Made by a program: the position numbers and the translations under genes. From positions 248,001 to 312,000 of the forward strand of contig NC_013124.1 of the NCBI RefSeq assembly GCF_000023265.1: a stretch of DNA of 64,000 nt, in the 5' to 3' direction. The DNA is from Acidimicrobium ferrooxidans DSM 10331. GTDB lineage: Bacteria > Actinomycetota > Acidimicrobiia > Acidimicrobiales > Acidimicrobiaceae. The notes beneath the pieces were generated by a model. The model was not told the DNA's origin, did not search any database, and worked only from the letters and a program-made list of their open reading frames with translations. Below, one piece after another: positions 35,033-42,282 of this stretch. The stretch's first letter is position 1; each line of letters opens with the position of its first letter.

Positions 35033-35417
35033 GAGGACGCCTGCCACCGCAGGAGCCGCTCGTGTCGTGCTCCTGACGCGCGACCTGTTGGGCGCGAGCC
35101 GACTCGACTCGGTCCGGATCGTGCGCTCGAGCACGAGCCTCGTCGACGGAGACCTCGACCTCGTCATCGTCGATGTGCGTGCGGCGCCCGAGGGATGGCG
35201 ATCGGCCGTGGCGGGACTCTCATGTCCTTGGGTGGCCGTCGTCTCGCACGTCGACGACGCTGGCCGGGATGAGGCGCTCGCACTCGGTGCTCGACGCGTG
35301 GTGACGCGCAGCTGGCTGTTCGGTGCCCGCGACGTGGGCGCGCGTCTCGAGCGCTTGCTCGTCACCGACACGAAAGCGACGGGAACGGACGCGGTGGCGG
35401 ACGCGGAGGACGACTGA
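35025..35417 (+). CDS. Receiver-like (CheY-fold) protein of unknown function
   Basis: The 130-residue protein has alternating strands and helices like a response-regulator receiver: ARVVLLTRDLL, DLDLVIVDVRAAPEGW and WVAVVSHVDDAGRDEALALG, followed by ARRVVTRSWLF. The acidic pocket and Lys are not clearly conserved, so phosphorylation is doubtful and it may be a pseudo-receiver. GTG 35025 overlaps the XRE stop by eight bases and the gene ends in TGATG with the next one. It is therefore embedded in a three-gene operon. Confidence 0.55.
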   Translation: MSRRTPATAGAARVVLLTRDLLGASRLDSVRIVRSSTSLVDGDLDLVIVDVRAAPEGWRSAVAGLSCPWVAVVSHVDDAGRDEALALGARRVVTRSWLFGARDVGARLERLLVTDTKATGTDAVADAEDD

Positions 35418-36100
35418 TGCGCCACCATGGCTTCGTCCTGGCGCCCGTGTTCTTCGTGGTGCTGGGCGCGTTGTTCCTCGGGTCCGTTGCGTTGATCGGA
35501 CTCGATGTGCTGTCGTTTGCCTATGTCCGCGTTGGCGTGCCGGCCGCCTGGCTCTTCGGTGTGCTCGTGGCGTCGCTGCTCGGAAGCTTCTTCAATGTGC
35601 CTGTATGGCACCTCGAGACGCCTGGCGATCCCTACGACGAGGGCATCGTGAGGGTGTTCGGCGTGCAGTATCTGATCCGACGCCCGGTCGCACCCCAGCG
35701 GACGGTCGTGGCGGTGAACGTCGGAGGTGCCCTCGTGCCCACCGCGTTGTCGGTCTACCTGGTCGTCCACGACCACATCGAGCTCGTTGCCCTCGGTGCC
35801 ACCGTGATCGTCGCCCTGGTCGTCCACGTCGTTGCTCGACCGGTGCGCGGGCTCGGGATCGCAGTGCCGACGCTGGTGCCGGCGGTGCTCGCTGCGCTCA
35901 CAGCACTCGTCATCACGAGTCGCGACGTCGCCGCGGTCGCCTACGTCGCCGGATCGATCGGAGTCCTGGTCGGCGCTGATCTGACCAACATGACCAAGAC
36001 GCGTTCCTTGGGCGCTGGCATGGTCTCGATCGGCGGTGCGGGAACCTTCGATGGCATCTTCGTGACGGGGATCCTCGCCGTGCTCCTCGCGGCCCTCTAG
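35417..36100 (+). CDS. DUF1614 family integral membrane protein
   Basis: The 227 residues contain about seven hydrophobic segments and the family signature GSIGVLVGADLTN plus IGGAGTFDGIFVTGI. Function is unknown. ATG 35417 shares a base with the preceding stop (TGATG), so it is translationally coupled to the receiver-like protein. An IS3 element lies 92 bases downstream. Confidence 0.8.
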   Translation: MRHHGFVLAPVFFVVLGALFLGSVALIGLDVLSFAYVRVGVPAAWLFGVLVASLLGSFFNVPVWHLETPGDPYDEGIVRVFGVQYLIRRPVAPQRTVVAVNVGGALVPTALSVYLVVHDHIELVALGATVIVALVVHVVARPVRGLGIAVPTLVPAVLAALTALVITSRDVAAVAYVAGSIGVLVGADLTNMTKTRSLGAGMVSIGGAGTFDGIFVTGILAVLLAAL

Positions 36101-36192
36101 GACCGCTCTCGGGTTCGTCGCACCGATCGGGTCCTTCGCTGCGTGCACGCGAGCCGAAGGACCCTGGTGGCGCGCCGCCTCGCTCATCACAC

Positions 36193-36218
36193 TGAGGTGC
36201 CCCAGATTTCGTAGACAC
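36193..36218. repeat. Left terminal inverted repeat of the IS3 element
   Basis: 26 bases, matching the right end (37456-37481) at 22 of 26 positions. The longest identical block is GCCCCAGATT. Confidence 0.85.
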
Positions 36219-36223
36219 CCAGG

Positions 36224-37093
36224 TTACTTCACGCGAGCCTCCTCCGCGACGAGGTGCTCGAAGACGACTGGGGCAAGGTAGCCGATCTTCGAGCAGCTGC
36301 GCTGGTGGTTGTAGAACTGGATGTAGCTCTGTATGCCGCGGCGCAGCTCGGCGAGGTCGCCAAAGGCGTGGCGGTAGAAGAACTCGTGTTTGAAGATCGA
36401 CCAGAAGGACTCCGCGCTCGCGTGGTCGTAGCAGGTGCCGGTTCGCCCCATGGAGCGCGTGATCCCGTGTCGGGCACAGAAGGCCACAACTCGATGGTCG
36501 CTGAACTGACTCCCTCGGTCGGTGTGCCAGATGACCCCCTGCGCGTGGGACCCACGCACCGCGACGGCCTGGCCGAGGGCCTCGAGCACGAGCGTGGTCT
36601 CCATGCGCTCCGCGACGCTCCATCCGAGCACCCGCCGCGAGTGCTCGTCGCGCACCACACACAGGTATGCCATCGCGCCGGCGAGAGCGAGGTAGGTGAT
36701 GTCCGAGGTCCAGAGGGCGTGCAGGCGCCCCGGGTCGAACTTCCTGGCAACGAGGTCTGGTGGGTAGATCGCCTTCGGATCGGCGTGGGTGGTCGCTGGG
36801 CGGAACCTCCTGGGGCTGATACCGGCGATGCCGCGCCTGGCCATCGCTGCTGCCACCGTGTTGTGGCTCGTCACCACGCCAGCGGCGAGGAGTGCCGCCG
36901 TGATCCGTCGTGCGCCGTAGGTGCCAGAGGATGCCTGGTGGACCGCGACCACTCGGTTCTCGAGGTCGCGTCTTGCACATGCCCGACGCGACGGTGCTAC
37001 CTGGGTGCGTCGCCATCGGTAGTAGCCAGCCCGGGAGACCTCGAGTAAGCGTGCCATCCGTTTGATCTCGAAGCGAGCGTACTCCGCCTCCAT
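36224..37093 (-). CDS. IS3-family transposase OrfB (DDE integrase domain)
   Basis: From its own ATG at 37093 the product has 289 residues. The catalytic DDE triad is visible in LWTSDITYLAL, VIWHTDRGSQF and ASAESFWSIFK, and an N-terminal HTH_21-type segment precedes the core (RLLEVSRAGYYRW). The ATG overlaps the OrfA stop as TGATG. The frame is open up to 37285, so the main product is probably an OrfAB fusion made by -1 frameshifting at 37144-37150. Confidence 0.93.
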   Translation of the reverse strand: MEAEYARFEIKRMARLLEVSRAGYYRWRRTQVAPSRRACARRDLENRVVAVHQASSGTYGARRITAALLAAGVVTSHNTVAAAMARRGIAGISPRRFRPATTHADPKAIYPPDLVARKFDPGRLHALWTSDITYLALAGAMAYLCVVRDEHSRRVLGWSVAERMETTLVLEALGQAVAVRGSHAQGVIWHTDRGSQFSDHRVVAFCARHGITRSMGRTGTCYDHASAESFWSIFKHEFFYRHAFGDLAELRRGIQSYIQFYNHQRSCSKIGYLAPVVFEHLVAEEARVK

Positions 37094-37413
37094 CAGCGCG
37101 AATCTCTCTTGCTTGGTGGCTTCGCGGCGAAGTACGCGGCTGCTTTTCCCAGGAACTCGTTGTCCTTGCGCAGCTCCTCGAGCTCCCTGCGCAGCCTGAT
37201 GAGCTCCGTGCGCTCCTGCGCCGTGAGGGGCGGGCTGCCAGTGGCGTTGGCTGCTTCGATCCGCCTGCGCTCCTCCCGCACCCATCGATAGAGGTTGTGC
37301 TCCCCGATCGCGAGCTCACGGGCCACCTCTGGGACGCTCCGGCCGCTGTCGATGACCCGGTGGGCCGCCTCGGTCCGGTACTCCAGGGTGAACTTCCTTC
37401 TCGACGTCCCCAT
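37093..37413 (-). CDS. IS3-family OrfA (helix-turn-helix protein)
   Basis: The 106 residues have an N-terminal HTH (SVPEVARELAIGEHNLYRWV) and a leucine-zipper-like helix (ELIRLRRELEELRKDNEFLG). They recognise the IS ends and regulate transposition. ATG 37413 has GGGGAGG upstream. A frameshift signal lies near the 3' end. Confidence 0.92.
   Translation of the reverse strand: MGTSRRKFTLEYRTEAAHRVIDSGRSVPEVARELAIGEHNLYRWVREERRRIEAANATGSPPLTAQERTELIRLRRELEELRKDNEFLGKAAAYFAAKPPSKRDSR
37144..37150 (-). promoter_or_regulatory. Probable -1 frameshift slippery heptamer G GGA AAA
   Basis: On the coding strand the OrfA codons CTG GGA AAA contain G_GGA_AAA, a canonical X_XXY_YYZ heptamer. Slipping back one base joins FLGK to SSRVLRREATK in the OrfB frame, giving a continuous OrfAB transposase. 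Confidence 0.6.
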
Positions 37414-37455
37414 CGACCTCCCCTTCCCTCTGCCATGGTACGTGTGACTTACGAC

Positions 37456-37481
37456 GTGTCAACGGAATCTGGGGCGGCTCA
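37456..37481. repeat. Right terminal inverted repeat of the IS3 element
   Basis: 26 bases, the complement of the left end with four mismatches; followed by the CAC target repeat. Confidence 0.85.
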
Positions 37482-37554
37482 CACTGTCAATGGCGGTCGT
37501 TGGAGTGCGAATGACTCCACCGTCGCCCATGCATCCAGATTGAGGAGGTACACC

Positions 37555-38163
37555 ATGAGACGCCGCGTCTTTGACGTGCTGACGAGCGCCGTAGGCCTGG
37601 CGATGGTCGTCGTCTTGCTCGTTGCAGGATCCTTGCTCATGTGGGGGTCCAGCTTTGCGAGCTCACAGGTCCACAACCAGCTCGCACAGCAGCAGATCTA
37701 CTTCCCGCCTGCCGCCGCGTTCCGCCACGCCAAGCCCGGTACGGAGATCACCCCATCGATGATCCCGTCGGTCTCGCAGTACGCAGGGCAACAGCTCCTG
37801 ACCGGTCAGCAGGCCGAGGTCTACGCGAACGACTTCATCGCGGTCCATCTGTCCGAGATGCCCTATCACGGTGTCTACGCGAAGATCTCTGCGGCAGCGA
37901 TGGCGCAGCCGAAGAACGCCGAGCTCCAGGCGCTGCGCCTGACGTCGTTCGAAGGCACCACGCTGCGCGGCCTCTTGCTCGAGGCCTATGCGTTCTCGAT
38001 CTTCGGTGAGATCGCATTCTGGGCTTCGGTCGCGGCGTTCGCGCTCGCGGCGGTGATGGCCGTCCTCGTCGGACTCGGCTTCTGGCACGCGGGGCGCGTC
38101 CCGCTCGACAAGGAGATCCTGGTCGATTCGAACTCCGAACGCCAGGTCCACACGATGGCTTGA
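37555..38163 (+). CDS. Conserved actinobacterial-type membrane protein, 202 residues
   Basis: An N-terminal membrane segment (about 11-32, VGLAMVVVLLVAGSLLMWG) leads to an extracytoplasmic domain of about 110 residues with IYFPPAAAFRHA and IPSVSQYAGQQLLTGQQAEV. A second membrane helix lies near 155-180. Proteins with this layout are widespread in actinobacteria and their function is unknown. ATG 37555 has a strong GAGGAGG site. It starts 73 bases past the IS end, so its native promoter region may have been disturbed by the insertion. Confidence 0.75.
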   Translation: MRRRVFDVLTSAVGLAMVVVLLVAGSLLMWGSSFASSQVHNQLAQQQIYFPPAAAFRHAKPGTEITPSMIPSVSQYAGQQLLTGQQAEVYANDFIAVHLSEMPYHGVYAKISAAAMAQPKNAELQALRLTSFEGTTLRGLLLEAYAFSIFGEIAFWASVAAFALAAVMAVLVGLGFWHAGRVPLDKEILVDSNSERQVHTMA

Positions 38164-38246
38164 GGGCGAGATCGTTCACACGGTGTCAGCGCGCTCTGGG
38201 GCAGGTCCTCAGGGCGCGCTGACGTCTGCGTGGTTGTCTCGCCACG

Positions 38247-38252
38247 TAGAGT
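38247..38252 (+). promoter_or_regulatory. -10 box TAGAGT of the LQR-motif cassette, leaderless spacing
   Basis: TAGAGT is followed by six bases and GTG 38259; no Shine-Dalgarno sequence is present. Confidence 0.55.
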
Positions 38253-38258
38253 TGGGTC

Positions 38259-41200
38259 GTGAGCCTCCCCAGTCGTCGATCGCAGGAGCGTCGAGCCGAT
38301 CTGACAACCCCTGCTCGCACCTCGACAGGGGTCGGGCGCCGAACGACGTCTGGAGCCCTCGGGCCAGAGCAGCTCATCGAGCTGCAGCGCACGATCGGGA
38401 ACGAAGCCGTGCAGCGCACCCTCGCACGCCACGGTTCCGTTGGTCGCCGGCGCTCGGGCGCCGTCGCCGGGATCCAGCACGCTCCGTCGACGTTGGCGGC
38501 GATCTCTGCACACGGGTCGACGATCCGGCACGCGGTGGCGGCGGCGGTTGCTGCGGTCGTCGTTGCGGGGGTCCAGAAGGCGACGGGATCGAAGGGCGGG
38601 TCACCGGAGGGTGACCTGCTGGATGCGGCGCTGGGCTTCGCACGTGCGCTCGGTGCGAGCCTCGAGCGAGACGTGCGCACGGGGAGTGGTCTCGTCGCAC
38701 GATCTGGCGACGATCGCGCGACGCTTGGCGCACGGGCACAGTTGCTGGCCGGCGAAGGGAGCCTGTCCGACACGAAGGCGGCCTCGACGATGGCCACCAG
38801 GCTCGCCGAGGTCTACCTGACCACGGCTCTGACCGAGGAGGCAGCGGCCGCCGCTGAGCGCAGGCTCGCCGAGATCGCGCCCGAGATCGGTCAGATCGAC
38901 GGCGAGCTCGCTCGAGCGATCGCGCACGCGCAGTCCGAATTGGAGGTCGAACAGCAGCTCTCGGCGACGACGCACACCCTGACCGATCGTCTCACGAAGG
39001 TCGCCGTCAAGGCGATCGGTCAGAAGCAGCACCGTGCGGTGCGCGATGCGATCGCGGCCGATGGCCTTCGTGGCGCGACGGACGTGCTCGAGCGGACGGT
39101 CATGGCGGAGTCCGGCCCGAAGGCCACCTTGAGCCAGACGTCGAAGTCGGTCATCGCCAAGGCACTCGGTTCGTCGCTCAGTGCGGACGCGCTCGAGGTC
39201 GTCGACGAGGCCTATCAGTCGCTGCGTGCAGCGGTCGCGACGGCGGTTGCGGCGGAGATCACCTCACGGATCGAGGGTGGATGGTTCTCGCGGGGATCGA
39301 AGCGAGCTTCCGTGCTCGAGGCACGAGCCGAGGCCGCCCGGCTCGCCGACACGCTGGCGTTCGCCTTGGAGCGGGACCTTCGGACCGGCACCGGCGTCGC
39401 CGGCACCTATCGCGCGACCGGAGACGCAGCCACGGATCGGGTGGGTTCGGCGACCCACACCCGATACCGGGCTGGTCTGCTCTCGAAGGAGCGCAGCAAG
39501 GCACCCGAGACACTCGTGTCGCAGCTTGCCAAGGCCTATGGGCATCTGTCGCTCTCGCGTGCGGCCACGACGGCGGTGACGTCACACCTCGACGAGATCG
39601 ATCCGTCGCTTCCCGAGGCACGGCTCCGGCTCGTGCGCGCGGTCGACGGTATCGCCGATCGGGATCAGGCGCGCGCCGTGGTCGCCAAGCAGCTCGCGTC
39701 GCTCACGAGCCGCTCCAGCGCGAACGCCGTCAAGGCCATCACCTCCTCGTCGAACAAGCCGCTTCGCGACGCACTGAAGGATGAGAGCGCGAAGGGCGCC
39801 GTCGGCGAGCTCGAGGCTGTGCAGCGTCAGGAGTCGGGTCCGAGCGCTCGCCAAAGCTCCTTGACCGATCAGGTCCTCGCCCAGACCGTCACGTTGCCGT
39901 CGCTCACGCCGTTCATGTCGCTCGTCGGGGCGATCATCGATCGATCGGTGCAGCACAACGGGGACGAGATCACCCTTGATCACAGCGTGCGCATCCCGGT
40001 GTCGCACGGCGCATTCGTCGGGCTCCGAGCCGTGGGCAAGGCGTCGCGTGACCACGACGCGACACGTGCGGGCATGACCTTCAGCTTCACGGGCGGATGG
40101 GACGCCGCCATCGCCCGGGCGATGGCCGGTCTCGGTGGCTACCTGACCATGACCTCGAACCGTGGTGGACACGGCGCCATGGAGATGGCTTCGTACACCC
40201 TCTACCGACGCTTTCGGGAGTCGCGGTTGGTGCCCGCCGATCTCACGAGCACCCTCTGGGGCATGGGGGGCATCACGAAGGGCGCCGACGAAGAGCAAGC
40301 TGCGGCACAGTACCGTGAGGCAGAGTCCTGGGCCTCGGGCATCGAGCAGTCGATGACGGAGGCAGATGCCGCTGAGTCGGGTCTCCACGCCGAGGTGAGC
40401 GGTCGCCTCGGGCATGCGAGCGTTGCCCAGGTCGAGGGTGGATTCGCTGTCAACACCGGTACTCGCTACACCAAGCAGACGTTGGAGCGCTCTGGTGCGC
40501 TCGCAGCACCGCTTGCAACAGCGGGCTCCGGCCGCCAGCCGTTGCGCGGCGAGCGGGTGACGACCTTCGAAGCGTTCGCCGGAGCCTCGGGTGGGGGCGG
40601 CATCGGCACCACGGAGGCGTACCTCACCTACAGCGCTCCCGACGCGAGCCTGCACAAGCCCTATCGCTTCAGCGTCCAGGCCTCGGCCGGGGCCATGATC
40701 CCCGGCATGCCCGGTCAGATCGTGGACTGGGCGGTCGAGGGAGCGTCCAAGCTGACGAGCGCTGCGATGGGGGCGGTCAACAAGTGGGAGCAGGGCAGTA
40801 AGGGGAGCGCGGCGCTCAAAGGGGCGGAAGTCACCGCCAAGGCCGGGCTCGAGGTCATCGAGTTCCCGGTGCTCAAGAACGCTCTCAAGGAATCGGCTGG
40901 TGTGGCAGCGATCCTCGGGGCGCCGATCGTCGACATCGCCGAGTCGTCGACGCTCGCCCACCAGCCCAGCGTCGTCGGCGTGGCCGCTGCGCCCCTCGTC
41001 GGAAAGGCCAATCGGGAGTACGCCAAGGAGGCTGGCTCGCTCGCCTCCACGCGGTTGATGTCCGCATCGAACCCGACGAGTGGGCTTTCCTTCACCCTCT
41101 ACATCGACTTCTTGCACCCGAAGGAGCGCAGCTACTTCGCGCTGGCGCGCCAGACGTCGACGCACCATGACGCGCACGTGGTCGAGGCGAAGGTCGTCAA

Positions 41201-41279
41201 GCGCACGTCGCTCTTCTACTTCGATCCGAAGTCGGGTCGCCTCGAGGCTGGCGGTGCGCGCCTGGGAACGACGCGCTGA
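38259..41279 (+). CDS. Large protein with N-terminal LQR..GN.AV motif and internal duplication
   Basis: The product has 1006 residues. Residues 1-35 are basic and Ser/Thr-rich. Residues 42-53 (LQRTIGNEAVQR) match the short motif typical of DUF4157-type and contractile-injection-system-associated cargo proteins. Residues about 91-303 and 323-545 are two divergent copies of one helical unit: LERDVRTGSG versus LERDLRTGTG, then RLAEVYL versus QLAKAYG, then MAESGP versus RQESGP. The C-terminal 460 residues are Gly/Ala-rich and unrecognised, with no enzyme motif I can name. No signal peptide is present. It is followed by a coupled YbjN-like gene. A secreted effector or structural cargo is inference; no injection apparatus lies in the window. 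Confidence 0.7.
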   Translation: MSLPSRRSQERRADLTTPARTSTGVGRRTTSGALGPEQLIELQRTIGNEAVQRTLARHGSVGRRRSGAVAGIQHAPSTLAAISAHGSTIRHAVAAAVAAVVVAGVQKATGSKGGSPEGDLLDAALGFARALGASLERDVRTGSGLVARSGDDRATLGARAQLLAGEGSLSDTKAASTMATRLAEVYLTTALTEEAAAAAERRLAEIAPEIGQIDGELARAIAHAQSELEVEQQLSATTHTLTDRLTKVAVKAIGQKQHRAVRDAIAADGLRGATDVLERTVMAESGPKATLSQTSKSVIAKALGSSLSADALEVVDEAYQSLRAAVATAVAAEITSRIEGGWFSRGSKRASVLEARAEAARLADTLAFALERDLRTGTGVAGTYRATGDAATDRVGSATHTRYRAGLLSKERSKAPETLVSQLAKAYGHLSLSRAATTAVTSHLDEIDPSLPEARLRLVRAVDGIADRDQARAVVAKQLASLTSRSSANAVKAITSSSNKPLRDALKDESAKGAVGELEAVQRQESGPSARQSSLTDQVLAQTVTLPSLTPFMSLVGAIIDRSVQHNGDEITLDHSVRIPVSHGAFVGLRAVGKASRDHDATRAGMTFSFTGGWDAAIARAMAGLGGYLTMTSNRGGHGAMEMASYTLYRRFRESRLVPADLTSTLWGMGGITKGADEEQAAAQYREAESWASGIEQSMTEADAAESGLHAEVSGRLGHASVAQVEGGFAVNTGTRYTKQTLERSGALAAPLATAGSGRQPLRGERVTTFEAFAGASGGGGIGTTEAYLTYSAPDASLHKPYRFSVQASAGAMIPGMPGQIVDWAVEGASKLTSAAMGAVNKWEQGSKGSAALKGAEVTAKAGLEVIEFPVLKNALKESAGVAAILGAPIVDIAESSTLAHQPSVVGVAAAPLVGKANREYAKEAGSLASTRLMSASNPTSGLSFTLYIDFLHPKERSYFALARQTSTHHDAHVVEAKVVKRTSLFYFDPKSGRLEAGGARLGTTR

Positions 41280-41737
41280 TGGCGTTCGATCTGTTCGACG
41301 TCGTTGTCGATGCGTGTCGTGTGCAGGGCTTGGACCCCCAGCCTGTCGGCGGCTACGACCATGTCGTCGTGGCCGAGGTCGACCGGGGGGATCGCCGTTG
41401 GCGCTTGTTCGCCGAGGCCGATGGGGCAACCCCCGGCGTCATCGTCTACTCGGTGTTGCCGTACGCCGTCGCGTCGACCCATCGAGACGAGGTGGCTGGG
41501 TTCGCCGTGCGGGTGACCTACGTGCTCCGCTACGGGGATCTCGAGGTCGATCTCGACGATGGGGAGGTGCGTGTTCGAACGAGTGTCCTGGTCGGGGCTG
41601 GCCCGGTCGCACTCGATGTCGTGGCGGAACTCATCGAGCACAACGTGGCGATCGCCGAGACGGTCTTCCCGCTCGTCGAGCGTGTCGCCGTAGGCGAGCT
41701 GAGCGCCGACGAGGCGTTCGGTGTGCTTGCGTCATGA
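41279..41737 (+). CDS. YbjN-like small protein coupled to the LQR-motif protein
   Basis: The 152 residues read like the YbjN / type III secretion chaperone-like fold: FDLFDVVVDACRVQGLDPQP, RRWRLFAEADGATPGVIVYS, then two beta strands and LVGAGPVALDVVAELIEHNV. The protein is acidic. ATG 41279 shares a base with the preceding stop (TGATG), so it is made together with the 1006-residue protein and may be its chaperone or partner (inference). Family assignment is by pattern only. Confidence 0.6.
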   Translation: MAFDLFDVVVDACRVQGLDPQPVGGYDHVVVAEVDRGDRRWRLFAEADGATPGVIVYSVLPYAVASTHRDEVAGFAVRVTYVLRYGDLEVDLDDGEVRVRTSVLVGAGPVALDVVAELIEHNVAIAETVFPLVERVAVGELSADEAFGVLAS

Positions 41738-41970
41738 TCTGGGGAGGGTCGACGTTCGTCGTCGCATTCGCCCCGACTCGGACGGACGCTCGAGGGACGG
41801 CGCTGCTCGAGATCGAGGGTGACCTCTCGGATCAGCGAACGGGAGTGTCGAGAGGCTTCGGGCCGCCTGAGGGTCGGTGGCTCGCGCGGGTGGGCCGTTC
41901 GGCGCGAGGAGCGGGCCGCTGCGGTGTTGCGGTGTGTGCACGCAAGCGGACGGTTTCTGTGGGGCGTTGA
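41734..41970 (+). CDS. Possible third cassette gene, 78 residues
   Basis: ATG 41734 overlaps the YbjN-like stop as ATGA, and the frame stays open for 78 codons with GC-rich third positions. The first half (MIWGGSTFVVAFAPTRTDAR, then LLEIEGDL) is plausible protein; the second half is Arg/Gly-rich and less convincing. There is no recognisable domain. It may be a real coupled gene or a chance open frame in GC-rich DNA. Confidence 0.35.
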   Translation: MIWGGSTFVVAFAPTRTDARGTALLEIEGDLSDQRTGVSRGFGPPEGRWLARVGRSARGAGRCGVAVCARKRTVSVGR

Positions 41971-42017
41971 GACGGCAGGACGCGGTGCCGTGGTTGCCTG
42001 TCTCGGTGGGGCTGTCG

Positions 42018-42023
42018 TAGGAT
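42018..42023 (+). promoter_or_regulatory. -10 box TAGGAT upstream of the Arg-rich small gene
   Basis: TAGGAT lies about 36 bases before ATG 42060, leaving room for the GGAGG ribosome site at 42050-42054. Confidence 0.35.
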
Positions 42024-42059
42024 CGTCGCGTACCGATGACCATCCGAGTGGAGGTTGGT

Positions 42060-42218
42060 ATGCGGAGTCTCTGGCGTGTTCGCCATCCGGTGCGGGCGGC
42101 GATGCCACGCTCCATCCGACGAGCACGGCGTCGGGCGTGGCGCCTACGTCATCCTCTGCGTGCGTCGCTGTGGACGCTCGCGAGAGGTCGCCGTCCGCGC
42201 CGACACCGCCATCGGTGA
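42060..42218 (+). CDS. Arginine-rich 52-residue protein with internal repeat
   Basis: ATG 42060 has GGAGG five bases upstream and opens 52 codons; about 40 percent of the residues are Arg. Two copies of one motif are visible, LWRVRHPVRAAM and AWRLRHPLRASL. Their codons differ largely at synonymous positions (CGT/CGC, CCG/CCT, CGG/CGT), which suggests selection on the protein. Strong positive charge suggests nucleic-acid or membrane binding. ATG 42036 in frame is an alternative start. Not a known family to me. Confidence 0.5.
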   Translation: MRSLWRVRHPVRAAMPRSIRRARRRAWRLRHPLRASLWTLARGRRPRRHRHR

Positions 42219-42270
42219 ACACCAGTGCGATCGACGGGCGTCCGTCTCGATCCTCCCACGTGGCGTGAGC

Positions 42271-42276
42271 TACGAT
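42271..42276 (+). promoter_or_regulatory. -10 box TACGAT of the maleylpyruvate isomerase family gene, leaderless spacing
   Basis: TACGAT is followed by six bases and ATG 42283. Confidence 0.5.
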
Positions 42277-42282
42277 CCGCTC

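Larger units (their letters stand above)
36193..37481 (-). mobile_element. Complete IS3-family insertion sequence, 1289 bases
   Basis: The ends are imperfect 26-base inverted repeats: TGAGGTGCCCCAGATTTCGT at the left and the complement of a sequence beginning TGAGCCGCCCCAGATTCCGT at the right, with four mismatches over 26 positions. Both ends read TG...CA. The flanks carry a three-base direct repeat CAC (36190-36192 and 37482-37484), consistent with a target-site duplication. It holds intact orfA and orfB with a probable -1 frameshift site, so it may still be active. It sits in an intergenic space and interrupts no recognisable gene. Confidence 0.9.

Noticed and set aside
36193-37481. The IS as part of a composite transposon or genomic island
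   Set aside because: Only one copy is in the window and flanking genes look like ordinary core genome.
39582-41429. 615-codon open frame antisense to the LQR-motif protein
   Set aside because: The plus strand shows conserved internal repeats and coupling to its neighbour; the minus frame has only shadow-type composition.
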